Positions 24,601 through 36,094 of a stretch of 64,000 nucleotides of DNA are shown here, piece after piece (the stretch's first letter is position 1; every line of letters starts with the position of its first letter). The notes under the pieces were generated by a model that had not been told where the DNA came from, ran no database searches, and was given only the letters and a program-made list of their open reading frames with translations. A program made the translations under genes and the position numbers. The stretch lies in assembly GCA_002946415.1 (NCBI GenBank), contig NJPS01000076.1, positions 1,178,001 to 1,242,000 on the forward strand, read 5' to 3'. Source of the DNA: Rutstroemia sp. NJR-2017a BVV2. Lineage: Eukaryota > Ascomycota > Leotiomycetes > Helotiales > Rutstroemiaceae.

Positions 24601-27600
24601 ATGGAAATAACAATGGCATCCCGTCGCAAGCAAAGCCAAAGAAAAAAGCAGGAGCCGACTAGTTAGTCCGTCCAGCCCGGCTCGTTGCATGAATCTGGCA
24701 ATGCTTGTGATGAACATGTTTATGGCGCTACCTTCCTTCCATCCGAATGGTCATGAATGATGAAGCAAGGCCGCGAAAGCAGACAAGTTTCGAGGGGGCG
24801 AAATCGAGGCGGCCATTTACTGCGTTGCAATCGTCAACGGCACGCAAGGTCGTCACGAATAAGCGTACCTGCATTTCTGAAGCAAGCCGAGATCCCCTCA
24901 GCGTCGTTTCATGTTAAGAGATGCACCCCCTCCTTCGGGTACCACTTGGCCTAGGACGGACATGCACGCTGCATGTAGGTAGTGGGACTCGACGGGGGCG
25001 ACGGTTGACTCGCGGGCAAGAGTGCCCATTTTTGGCGTCGATGTCACATCACATTGCACCCTGGGTACTTGGACCGAAATCAAATACTTGCTGGTATCGA
25101 ACTTCCGCGGAGCGCCAGCTTCCCCCATCCTGGGAGACCATGGTCTGGCTAGTTGAACGAGTAAGTATACTCTTGTTTCAACCATTGCCCAGGGAGGGAA
25201 CGCTCAGGTCGCGCCCGCTCGTACGCAGAGGCATTTACGTTCGTTCTCGAAGCTTTGTTCTTTCTACGCTCTCGGCCGCTGGCAGAAACGGCTTCGATGA
25301 CTAGGACTCCGCTGTGACGGCACTTTGCTATCAGTGAGAAGTCCTAGGTCGAACCTATCTGCGGCTTCGAAATGAGTGAGGACATTTTCGCCTTCTCATT
25401 ACTCATCGATCAGCCGTCCATCACCATCGCATGAGTCTTCTTAGCATAGTTCTCGCCTTCTTGCACTGACGGGATCATCTACGCTTTGATATCTAACTAC
25501 TGACTGTGACTGTGAATCTTCTTTTTGTCTCTATTCATGAAAAATACTGCCGTCCGCGATGCCCTGTCATACTCCACCTTTTGCTGTCCCTTCTTCCCTC
25601 CCTCACCCACAAAAAGGTCGTTCTTGCCTGCCTCCCAAGCCGTTAGCTCCCAAGTTCAAGAATAGAAAATTCTCCTTCTCCCCTCTTCGACCTTCCCCGT
25701 TTCCACACTCCGAGTCCCCAAGCGGTAGCACTAGCCCCTTTGGTGCAGTTCAGGGAAAAACACACATCCGTTTGGAACTGGGATCTTCAACATTTGGTAC
25801 CACTTGCACACTAATGTAGGTACGGCCTCCACGGCCCCCCTGCGTACAGGAGAGTTATTACGGCGTGCCTGCGTCTTTTGCACAATCGTCATCACTTAAT
25901 CAGACATGTTCTTCCGAGCGCAGAGCAATTTGCATAGGGAGGAACCACAAAATCGGCTTTTTTACCGGTGGGTGAATGCTGTAGTGTGATGCAGTGCGCA
26001 AGGTTATGCGGAAATTACATGTCGAATGGGGAAGAGGACCGGGTCCAAAGTGGCATGAGAGTTGCTGCCTGCATTTGCTGGTTGACATAATCATGTGAAC
26101 CCCTAAGCAAGACATTTGGGAGAGATAGAATACCGTAAGAAGGGAGCCAAAGCAGAAGGAAGAAACGAAGGAACGAACGACCTTCTGTGCAATGAGAAAC
26201 AGACTCCGAGGGAATATGTTTCGAATCTCGTACTTATTATTGGAAGAAAGCGTTATCGTTGTCGGATATGATAATGATGGTGATAATATTGTTTTGCTTA
26301 ATGTTGATCTTAAGTTCTAGAGTTCGCTGATCAGCTAGGTAAGCAGCCCCACCTAGCACTAGCCTGAATACCCTGAAACACAAACTCTGTTTAATCTCCT
26401 CTTTCTTTCTGTCTCCCTTCGGTCTGTCTGTTCGAACGAGCGCAGAGGAACGGAGGGAAAGCTCAAGCTGACCGATCGGGGGGGAGAGGGAACGGGTGTG
26501 GTGACATAGCTCTCCATTAAAGAGGCAAGTATCATTCGCTTGTGCTTTGCCTCGCTCCTGTTCACACCTCGCTCTTACTGTACAGTGCTCTCTCGCACGA
26601 AATACAGACGTGCATGCATGGCTGATGATGGGAAAAGAGAGGCGCGAGGAGGGATGCTGATGCAATGGTACGGTAGGTAAGGGAAGAACTAGAAACAAGC
26701 GCCAGGAGCAGCGTGCGCCGCGTGCGGTCATATCCCTTGGTTGGCGTAGTAGCGTATCTTTTCTCAAACATGCAGGCCCTGAACGGAGGGAGAGGTGATA
26801 ATGTGCCATTCTGCTTGACACGACCGACAGGGGGATTTCGAAAGGGAAAGACATGTCCTGCACGGAAGTACCGCCGCTAAGCTCAAGATGGATCGACGGT
26901 ATTGTGTTGTACCGGTCAGTATCTGAATCTGGTGTGTGCAATTAGGTTATGGGCGGCAAGCATCGCATCGTATCGGGCTTTGCTGCATGTTCTCCGGAAA
27001 AGAGCGAGAGAAACAAAATAGCAATCGATGCGATACGATGCGCTGGTATGTGTGGTGTTGGCTACTACTTGCGGGCTTCACAGGACGCAGCCGGCGGGTA
27101 GATTGTATTACAGAAGGGCAAGTATTGGTTAAGAAGTATCCAAACATCAACAACAGATGACTTCTTTACAGCTGGCTAGAGAAAAATACCAACCATACAG
27201 GCATAAAGGCGCGCAACCTATGGTGGTTATTATTATACTGGCTGCCGCTGTAATGAATCTGCCCAATAACCAAACAACGATGCCCTAGCGGTTATATTGT
27301 GGAATTCGGCATGTTGAATGGCTCGCATTGTGCAGCAAGTACATAACGCTGGACGAAAGTAGTCGGTGCCGCTTTGTGGCATGAATAATCTAATGCCATC
27401 TCATCGTCCAAGAATAACGTCGACGCACGAGAGGGAAATAATCGAAACTAGGACAGCATTAAACCGAATTCAGACCTCCTCGGATATATTCTATTGCTCA
27501 TCTATGCCTAATCCGAGCAGAAATCGAAGACATATTACCTCAACAAGAATGCGCATCCATTCGGTTATCTGTGATGTCTCAGGGGAACATCTCGGAATCA

Positions 27601-28270
27601 TTTTCAATAACGTTAAGGCCACAGCGAACAATAGTCTTTCGCTCTCGTAGTCTAGTATGTCTGTACGCGGTGCTCTAGAAGACTAGAAGGAAAAGAACAT
27701 CCACTTTGCGATTCGCTCTCGCTTCTTACAGCCGTTTGGGTGTTAGGGAGAGGAACGAACGATTCACTTCATCTCTTTTCCGGGTCGAAGGAAAGGCAAA
27801 GGAAGAGAAAGTAACTTAAGGTTAGAACTTAGAAGGAGACGAAGATGAAGAAGTAATCCGTCCTGCCTGGTATATACCCTGCTCTGTCCAAACAACCTTT
27901 TGTGGCCTGACCATTCCCCCAACCGTTCAACAACGTTTTACAAGTACGATTCAAGGCCCTGGTTCAAGAAATCAAGAAGCTCGAAGCGGCGAGATCCTAA
28001 AAAAGTAACAGCAGCACGCACGATTCGACTCAACGCACGAGTATTTCCCTTCGGAGTTGCTTGGTGCTGGGTGCTTGGTGCTTGTTCGCTCTTTTACCCC
28101 CCTTGTTTGTTGTTATTCTCCACCCAATTTTTGGTCACTTGCACCGTCCTGTGCCGTACCTTTCGGCGGCCCATTATTTCTTTCAAGGGGCTAAGAAAAG
28201 AACCGGTGCGAGCGAGTGTGTGTGCGTGCCAGAGAAGAGGGAGATCTTGCTTGTGCGTGCTGCTTCTAAG

Positions 28271-28296
28271 TACGGATTACGGATTACGGATTACGG
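28271..28296. repeat. Tandem 7-bp repeat, unit TACGGAT
   Basis: Three perfect TACGGAT units plus a partial fourth. Located upstream of the ste12 leader. Confidence 0.85.
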
Positions 28297-28679
28297 AGTA
28301 CATACTGGTACATACTTCGTACATAACCATAAGCTACCGTGGCTACCATACTTCGTGCATTGTGCGTGCAGGAGGGAGAGCTATTTTGGAAAAGCACGCA
28401 CCACCATCCACCATCCCCCATCCATCGTCCAACCAGCAAGGAAGAATCGAGGAAAGAAAGCTGGAAGAGGGAAGGAGAAAAAGACACTTGCAGCAGGTAA
28501 TCCTGGAGCATTTTCTGACATACCTTACCCTTACCATACCATTCTATATCAGCAAGGTACCCACAGCGCACCACCCCAGCAAAAGCAACAAGAACCTTGA
28601 AGAGAGCCGAGCAGAGGAGAGCAGAGCACAGCAGAGGAAAGAGCCAAAGCAAAAAGACAGCGATTGATCCTAGAGTGCT

Positions 28680-30052
28680 GGCTATTCATGAGTCTGTCTA
28701 GTCAGGAAAGAAGCTAGCAGCAGGAAAGACAACCCAGTCGCGCTACCTAGGAAATCTACGAAGGTACAATCGCCCATCGCCCATCGCCCACGGCCACCAG
28801 TGCACCAGCTACCACCCTCCACCCACCCACCACCACCATCTACACACGCGCATCTATCCACCCTTCCCTGCTCTCCCCTCCCCTCCCCCCTCCCCTTCCC
28901 TCTTTTCTCATCCAACAACGTCCTTCCTTGGCTACATTTCTTTACCCAAAGCGACCCAAAGCGGAAAAAGCGACGAAGCCGACCACCGTAGGGCCCTAGT
29001 CAACCGCAGCCGAAGCAGACCGGCTTTCTCAAACGACCATTCACTACCAATCTTCATCTTAAACCAACCCCCCTCCCGTGCCTGCTTTCTTCTCCCATCT
29101 CCATCTCAAACTCGATTCACAATCCCCATCTTCTCTTACATCTCTCTCGTTGTTGTCGCAGGTCGCTCCCGTTACCCTCTCGGAATCCATATTCCCAAAG
29201 CATCGCTGCTTCTTCTCTTTTCGACCGCACCCGTGTGTCTGTGTGCTGGATGCTGGTGCTCTCTGTTTTCATCCGAGCGTACCTTTTTTCTCTTCTCCCA
29301 TTTCAGCCGACCGAACCAAACGAATTTCCCGCCCACACGCCCACCCACGCCCACGCCCACTCCTCCCACACCCACTCCCCCCAATTTTAGAGACCAATTC
29401 CTACACTACTTTTCTCTCACCTCTGAGCTGAAACACTTCGACTTCTCTACTACTTTACTACTCTACTCTTTCCTTACAACCCACACCCACACCCACCCAC
29501 ATACCCATCCACTACTTACTACTTCCTTGTCGTCGCTCGGAATTCTATTTCGTCTCTTTTATTCCCCATCTTTAATTTGTATCCCGCGACCTAGACGGCC
29601 TTGCTCCAGCAGCTCTTTTATTTTATTACTTCTTCCTCCCCGTCCGCTCGTCGTTTTCGATCTTTGGAATTTTTCGAACCCAAGTGTAGTTGAGTTCTAG
29701 CTGGCCTCGAACCACCCCCTTCGGACGTCAACTGTTTCCATTTGGTATATCTGATCGGAGCAGGCCCTCCTTACCAAAACATCAAACCCTTCACGTAGAG
29801 ATATCCTCCCCGTAGGACTGTCCGACACTCGCTTCTTCCGTCAATTCTACTTCCAACCTTCCAAGGCCACACTACTGCTTCATCGACGTCGCCGGTTTTC
29901 AGATTACCCCTCAACATTAATCAATACGTCCCATACTTCGACACACTTTCTGCTACTCAGCCTTACGGCCTCTGACATTTTGTTTCGATCTGTCGCTGAT
30001 TCATTCGATACCCTATCCTGCTGTTCTCGGGTCGTTGTTTCGACTCAATTGA
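28680..30052 (+). promoter_or_regulatory. Pyrimidine-rich promoter/5' leader of ste12
   Basis: The plus strand from about 28800 to 29900 is strongly enriched in C and T, with runs such as CCCCTCCCCCCTCCCC near 28880 and CACCC repeats at 29335-29500. Long CT tracts just upstream of the start are common in highly regulated fungal genes, so I read this as core promoter and long 5' leader. Several upstream ATGs open frames here (for example 29078 and 29233), so translation of ste12 may be damped by upstream ORFs unless the leader is spliced. The exact transcription start cannot be seen. Confidence 0.45.
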
Positions 30053-32484
30053 ATGGCGCATATGATGTATTCCCAACATCATGCGACGATGGCTCCTCCG
30101 CAAAAACCAGAAACCTTCATGCTGAGCAGTGAAGCACAACAAAGTCTTCCTCAAGATGCTCAAGTAGCCCTCCAACAAGTTGACAACTGTAAGTACAACT
30201 GATACCACCAACACCTTTTTATTTAGCATTGCTGACCCTCGCTTTAGTAAAATACTTTTTAATATCTGCTCCCGTTGACTGGACACCCGACCAATACATT
30301 CGACGATTCCTTTTACCAACAGGCGAATATGTCTCTTGTGTATTATGGTATGGCTACGCGCAATATTGAATATGTTCTGCGGCGATTCTAACAATGGTGT
30401 AGGAATAACCTCTTTCACATCTCCGGCACAGATATCGTAAGATGTCTGTCGTTTCGATTCCAAGCCTTCGGTCGCCCGGTTAAGAACTCGAAGAAATTTG
30501 AAGAAGGTATCTTCTCGGATCTGCGAAACTTGAAATCTGGCACCGATGCCTCACTCGAAGAGCCAAAGAGTGGTTTCCTTGACTTCCTGTACAAGAACAA
30601 CTGCATTCGAACACAAAAGAAGCAGAAGGTTTTCTACTGGTATAGTGTCCCACACGACAGACTTTTCCTCGATGCGCTTGAGCGCGACCTGAAGAGGGAG
30701 AAGATGGGACAGGAGGCAACGACCGTGGCTGTCAATGAGCCAGCGCTGTCTTTCGAATTCGACTCGTCGCAATCGTTATTCGAGCAACTCACCAAGGCCC
30801 AACAAGCGAACTCCTCATCCTTCTCCGCTCAGCAACCATCATACTCTCAATCGCAATCTCAGTCGACATCCCCAGTGATGCGAGCAATGGACTCCATGCC
30901 TCCTCCGCAAATGATCCCACAAGCAATGGCCATGCCAGAAGAAATGAACCAAATGGCCGCTTACCAACAAATGACCATGCAACAACCACAAATGCAACAA
31001 CAGCATGTTGTCAAGAGGGAACCTGATTTCGGACGCGTTCAATACAATCAAAATGGTGTGCCGATCTCACAAACACACCAGCGACACGCTTCCATGCCCG
31101 CGTATGGATTGGAATACTCTCCTGCACCATCATTTGTCTCATCGCACTACGAAGATTACAGCGCTCGTGGCATCTCGTTTGAACCTATCACCCCTCCTCA
31201 ACAAGCTTTGGGCATGGGTGCTGAACCAGCATACATTGCCAATGAAGAGACTGGTCTTTACACGGCTATTCCAGACCACATGGGTGGTGTCAATGGTCTC
31301 CACACAATGATGCAGTTGCCTCCGTCAAACTTGTCCGGACCTCAATTCTCGCATGCCGCCAGAGGATACCCATCAAACAACGTCTACTCTGTTATTGAAG
31401 GATCACCAACCTACAAGCAGAGAAGACGCCGCTCTTCCATTCCTCCTGGAGTTGCCTCAATTGTGGCGGCTGCTACAGCTGCTGGACAACACGCTCATCA
31501 AGCTCACCGACCTTCAGATTTGAGAAGATCGATCTCTACATCTGTCGGGCCTGTGGCTGAAGGTGATGAGTCTGGTGACAACTCCCCACCTGGACTTACC
31601 TACAGCAACCAGATCAACCAGATATCGCAACATCACAAGGATCTCCTTGAACTCTCCAGACATGGCACCCCTCTCTCAACTGTCGAGGACAGCCCTCACA
31701 TGAACCCATTGTCTTTGCAGCAAACTGATTTCCAGTTGAACAATGACGATCTTTCAGGTGATAGTCCACTTGATCATTCCCCTCAACGACGACACATGCA
31801 AGGACCTAGTGGAGTAGTCCGAAGAGCACGAAGTGCCACAATGATGGAACTTGGCCCTTACCCACAAAAGTCTCACTCCTGCCCAATCCCCACTTGCGGT
31901 CGTTTGTTCAAGCGTTTAGAACATCTCAAACGGTATGTTTCTACTTTTCTTTGTCATATAATTTTATTTGTCCGGCTGTAGTAGATCAGGCCGCTGACTT
32001 AACCCCTCCTCCTAGACATGTGAGAACACATACACAAGAGAGACCCTACATCTGCCCACATTGTAGCAAAGCATTCTCCCGCTCCGACAACCTAGCACAG
32101 TATGTTATACATTTTTTTGATTTACAATCCCCACACAACATGAATTCAGCAAAGCACACAACACACTCAGCAAATTGTGTCAACTCGACAATTTTCGGTC
32201 ATATACTAACTTTAATTTCTAGACATCGCCGCACACATGACCGTGGTGACGGATCAGAAGGTGCCTATGGCAGCTACAGTGGTGAAGAAGAAGAATACGA
32301 GGGTGAAGATCACCTTGGACCCCTCGAAGATGCTTCTCCCAATTCCGAAAATGGCTACCTTCCTCAAAACATGACTTCGAATTTCGGTGGAATGCCGAAC
32401 ATGTCTATGGGAATGGTTGGTTCTGGTATGGCTGCCCCCAGTCAGCTTATCAACACACAGCAACTCATGCAGCAACAAATATAG
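30053..32484 (+). CDS. ste12: Ste12-like homeodomain/C2H2 transcription factor
   Basis: Nuclear factor at the end of the Fus3/Kss1-type MAP-kinase cascade that controls mating, invasive growth and, in plant pathogens, penetration. Five exons: 30053-30188, 30248-30347, 30403-31932, 32016-32099, 32223-32484; 703 aa. The STE DNA-binding domain occupies about residues 45-160 (LKYFLISAPVDWTPDQ, RRFLLPTGEYVSCVLW, then NNLFHISGTDIVRCL and FLYKNNCIRTQKKQKVFYWY). The centre is Gln/Met/Ser-rich. Two C2H2 fingers close the protein at about 570-621: CPIPTC...HLKRH, split by intron 3, and CPHC...LAQHRRTH, split by intron 4. Finger-bearing Ste12 is the filamentous-fungal form; budding-yeast Ste12 lacks them. 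Exon 4 is 84 nt, a multiple of three, so it can be skipped in frame. The RRRRSSIPPG region is a plausible MAP-kinase contact area by analogy. Confidence 0.95.
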
Positions 32485-33750
32485 AGTTCAATTCAAACTC
32501 CGCATCTACGACGCCATGAAATAAGCCTTTTTTTCGACCTCGGATCTTCACCACTTAGTCGCTTTTGACACATTCTATACCTCACACCCACCTTGTATAT
32601 GACCTTTTTAGTCTTCTTCGGATTTTTTTTCACTTTCGTTTCCTTTACTGCATAGCCTTGCGAATTCTATTGTACGTTAGACATCGTTGCTGGCTCGCTG
32701 CAACCTATGTTCATAGGGCTGCTTTCCTATTATCATCTTTTAGTTATATTTTTTATGGTTTCTCTAGGCGCTACGGCCCCTTTTCTGTCTTTGATTCGGG
32801 ATTGATGATCGTCATGATGGATTATTTTCTTTTACGAAGAACAAAAAGGTACTTCCTGTCTGTGGGCAGGGTTTGGACTCTGGGGAAAATGGGAATGTCT
32901 ATACCTTGGAACTTGGGACGCGGTGGCAAAGGCCAGAAAACAACACTTTTCGAGATCAATGTTCTTGATCTTGGTGTGGAGTTCTTTATGGAAATGTGTG
33001 TGCGTGTGGATATATGTATGTTTGTTGGGTTAGGTTAGGCTGGACTGATTTTTTACGATCAGTGTGCTCTCTATCTTAGATGATGGGGCAAGATAGGTCG
33101 AGCACCTGGTTCTTGTAGCTGGGTTTTTTTCTCTCTTTGGGTGGCAGGTTTTTGATACTTGATCTAAAAAATCGGGCGGAGTGTTAGGGTTAGGGATGGG
33201 AGGATGAAGGAAGGGAAGGAGTGCAATTCTCCTTGTGTACAATCAGAAAATTTTCGGTGTTTCTTAGTATATGTGTGTGCTTTATGTGGTTGGTTGTTGT
33301 CTGATTTGGAAAGTGCTTTTGGGATGAATGGTGGATGGATGCGGTGGGAAAATGAAGATGAAGATGATGGAGGAGGAGATTACAGACAGATGAACAGACA
33401 GAGAGAAATATAGACTGCATTATACCCAAGATCTTGGTTTCATGATTGATTGATCGATTGTTGCTACTGCTTTGATGGTGATTTTGTGGTGATGATTTAG
33501 GGTGACGGGTTTAGGTGACGAATTTTAGGTGCAGTGGAGAGGTGAGTGAAAGAGCTAGCTAGTTAGTCTACGGTGCTATGGACAGTATGAGTGAGGCTTA
33601 GGGTGGAGGTGGGAGTTGAGTGCGGTGAGGCTTCTGTATCTACCCTATCTGCTTGATGGTGTGAAGAAAAGGATGGAGGGGGGGGAGGCGCATAGATGGA
33701 TGAGGGAGGTGAGAGATGGGGCTGAGGGGGCTGAGGGGATTGGGGTCATT

Positions 33751-33776
33751 GGGGGGGGGGGGGGGGGGGTGGGGGG

Positions 33777-33810
<34 letters not shown>

Positions 33811-33838
33811 GGGGGGGGAGGAGATTGGGTGTGGAGGA
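33751..33838 (+). repeat. Long poly-G tract
   Basis: Nearly pure G on the plus strand: runs of 19, 8, 30 and 8 G separated by single T or A bases. Such tracts can form G-quadruplexes and are hard to sequence, so the run lengths, and any frame through them, are uncertain. Confidence 0.9.
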
Positions 33839-34001
33839 GGGGAGAGGGGGGGAGAGGAAAGTGGAGAGGGAGAGGGAGAGGAAAAGTGCGGAGAGGTTGC
33901 GGGATGATGGGGGGGAGGGGGAGGAGGACGAGTCGATCCCGGAGAGTATTCTTCCCAGGAGGGTCGAGGCTGATTATGAGGCCGAGGCGAGGGAGAATGG
34001 G

Positions 34002-34049
34002 TATGCGGTGCAGGAGGGGTATGGATATGCGGTGCAGGAGGGGTATGGG
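34002..34049 (+). repeat. Two-copy 24-bp tandem repeat in a G-rich open frame
   Basis: Two 24-nt units differing at one base; in the frame that ends at 34094 they encode YAVQEGYG twice. The surrounding frame (33825-34094) has a protein-like C-terminus (IPESILPRRVEADYEAEAREN) but no safe start because it runs into the poly-G tract. Confidence 0.75.
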
Positions 34050-36094
34050 TATGGGGAGAGAGGGGGGAGGCAGAGGGATGGGTATTTTGGGTAGGGATGG
34101 GTGGGGGAAAAGTGATGATTAATAAATACTCGGAAGTAGATCGAAGTATTGATCACCAAAAGTACATCACTTGATGTTCGCGTTCTATCTTATAGCCATC
34201 TCAACTGCATAACGCTGTGCGTTTACTTCAGTTCAGTACTTTATGTTTGATCGAGCATTCCTAAATACCTCTTCTGCTTTATTCTTTATACTCTTCGCTT
34301 CGATTCGATTCTTGCGTTGCATAGTTAGTCAATCTGTAACTACTGTACCGGCTGTAGTCAGTCCAGTCTGACCTTTCTCTTACCGAGAGTTGTGCTGAAT
34401 CTTTTGCCTTTGCGGATATATAAATATCGATTCAAGCTTCTTCGAGATTGGAGTTCGGCATAGCGTGCGTGTGTGCGTGCGGGGGTTGGAGTTGGTGTTA
34501 TATATATATTTCTGGGGGCATAAGGGGGGCTCTATTATTTGGTTTTATTTTGGTTGAGATGGATGGGTAGTTTTGAGAGGAAGGAAGAATGGTAGAATGA
34601 AAGAAATATTGTTTTTGAGAAAGGAAGAATGATAGAGGGAAAGAATGAAAGAATGTTTATGAGAGAAGCAGAGAATGATATGTTAAGCAAAATTGAACTG
34701 AATTTAATTGAATGGGTCGTTTTTCTTCTCGGAAGCAGTCGCGAGTCTTGATGGAACTGTCCTGAAGTGCTCGGCCTGGCTGCTGGTAAAAGTTGACTTC
34801 GGTATCGTGCGTGGTGCTTTTCTTTGGGGTAGAGTATTTTGAGGTGTATTTGCTCGCCGAAGGAGAGGCGAATGGGGGGGCGAGGGCGAGGGGTGGGAGA
34901 GGTGGAAGGGGAGAAGGCGCGGTGGGTATAATTGTGGTTTGGATAAGGGGATAAAGAAAGTAAAGTACTTGCGTTCGATATCAGTTGAGAAGAATTGGAT
35001 GAGCTATTGCTTTGGTCCGTAGGGTTCAGTAAGTGCGGTGGGTGCGGTGGGTGCGGTGGGTATAGATGATCGGAGTGAGGCTGCTTTGAAGCGAGATGGT
35101 AGGTAGGTACGTAGGAAGGGAGGGAGAGGGGAGGATGAGGGATGGAAGTATATGAATGAGGAAGGATTGTTCAGAGAAGGAAAATAACAGCCCTGGAGAA
35201 CGCCTATACTTCGTAGATTCAATACGCACTCGCCGTTGGGAACCAAGTCCTCGCTGTTCAGCGCACTAACGGGCTACGCGTCGCGTCCGTTCGTCCGGCA
35301 AAAGTCAACTCAACTGGAGGGCAAAGATCTCCGGGGCATCTGGGGTTTGGGCTATCTCTTCTTATTCCACGACTAGTGGGATATTTGGGGTAGAAAGCTT
35401 TCTTTATGTTTGATGTGGTGTTGGTTGGTCGGTGGGGGTTGTGATGGATAGATGAGATGGGCGTTCGGATAAGGTTGATTGACGCTCTTTAGCGTGTGAA
35501 CTCTAACTCCGTCTGTATTTTTGCGCAACGGGACATGGGATCCGATCAGATTAAATTCGGGATACTCTTTCTTCGTTTTACTTTTCTGGTTCGAGATATA
35601 TTTGAGGTTGGGAGATGGTGGTGGAAAAGGAATGCTTGTTAAGTTGGGACATGCACGATTTTGTCGAGACAGCGGGGAGGGGGGCAAAGCGGGGTTTGCA
35701 GATACAGTATTGGCCAAGCAGGCACCCAGATTGGACTGACCGGTATCGACGTGACATCCAGCGCAGGATAACTATTTGTCTTCATTATCTGAGTTACCGG
35801 AAGATGGCGTTAAATCTGGAGAGAACTGAAATGGAAGGCTTCCGTTTATGGAAGCAACCCTACATATCCCACGTGACCCCGTCGTACACCCCGCACCCAA
35901 CTTCTACCCAACGACACCTCTTCGGTACAGAAATAACAGGCCGATAAAAATACTCAAAAGACATTCAGACAACGAAAATATTACAATCTCTCAGAGCCTT
36001 TCGGATCTTCATTTGATAATAACAACCAGCCATAGTATATTGTCCCAAACCGGGCTTTTTCTTCTGCCCTAGACAGCCTACCTCTGCACGAGCA

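Larger units (their letters stand above)
16555..28679. other. Long gene-poor interval
   Basis: About 12 kb without a protein I recognise on either strand. The longest open frames are 17410-18162 (-, 250 codons), 26237-26941 (-, 234 codons) and 27900-28667 (+, 255 codons); their residue composition looks non-coding. A 137-codon minus frame at 24304-24717 begins with a possible secretion signal. Short tandem repeats occur at 21139, 21636 and 28271. No transposase, reverse transcriptase, tRNA box pair or long terminal repeat was noticed. The interval may hold non-coding transcripts or distal control DNA for ste12 or the transporter. Confidence 0.5.
32485..36094. other. Gene-poor interval between ste12 and the NLR gene
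   Basis: About 3.6 kb with no firm gene. It holds the ste12 3' region (to roughly 33100), two adjacent TTAGGG-like units near 33185, a G-rich stretch with open frames at 33616-34122, and A/G-rich DNA at 34560-34720. The part next to 36095 is the NLR promoter. Confidence 0.5.

Noticed and set aside
26237..26941. 234-codon minus-strand open frame
   Set aside because: Composition reads as random translation (poly-Ile end from ATAATAAT-type DNA) and no domain is visible.
27900..28667. 255-codon plus-strand open frame upstream of ste12
   Set aside because: Lies in low-complexity DNA including the TACGGAT repeat; overlapping frames are equally open.
29690..29720. GGTTCGAGGCC on the minus strand, resembling a tRNA B box
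   Set aside because: Flanking bases do not form a T-stem, and no acceptor stem or A box is found at tRNA distance.
33180..33200. Two TTAGGG-like units suggesting an interstitial telomere
   Set aside because: Only two adjacent units within G/T-rich DNA; too few to claim telomeric origin.
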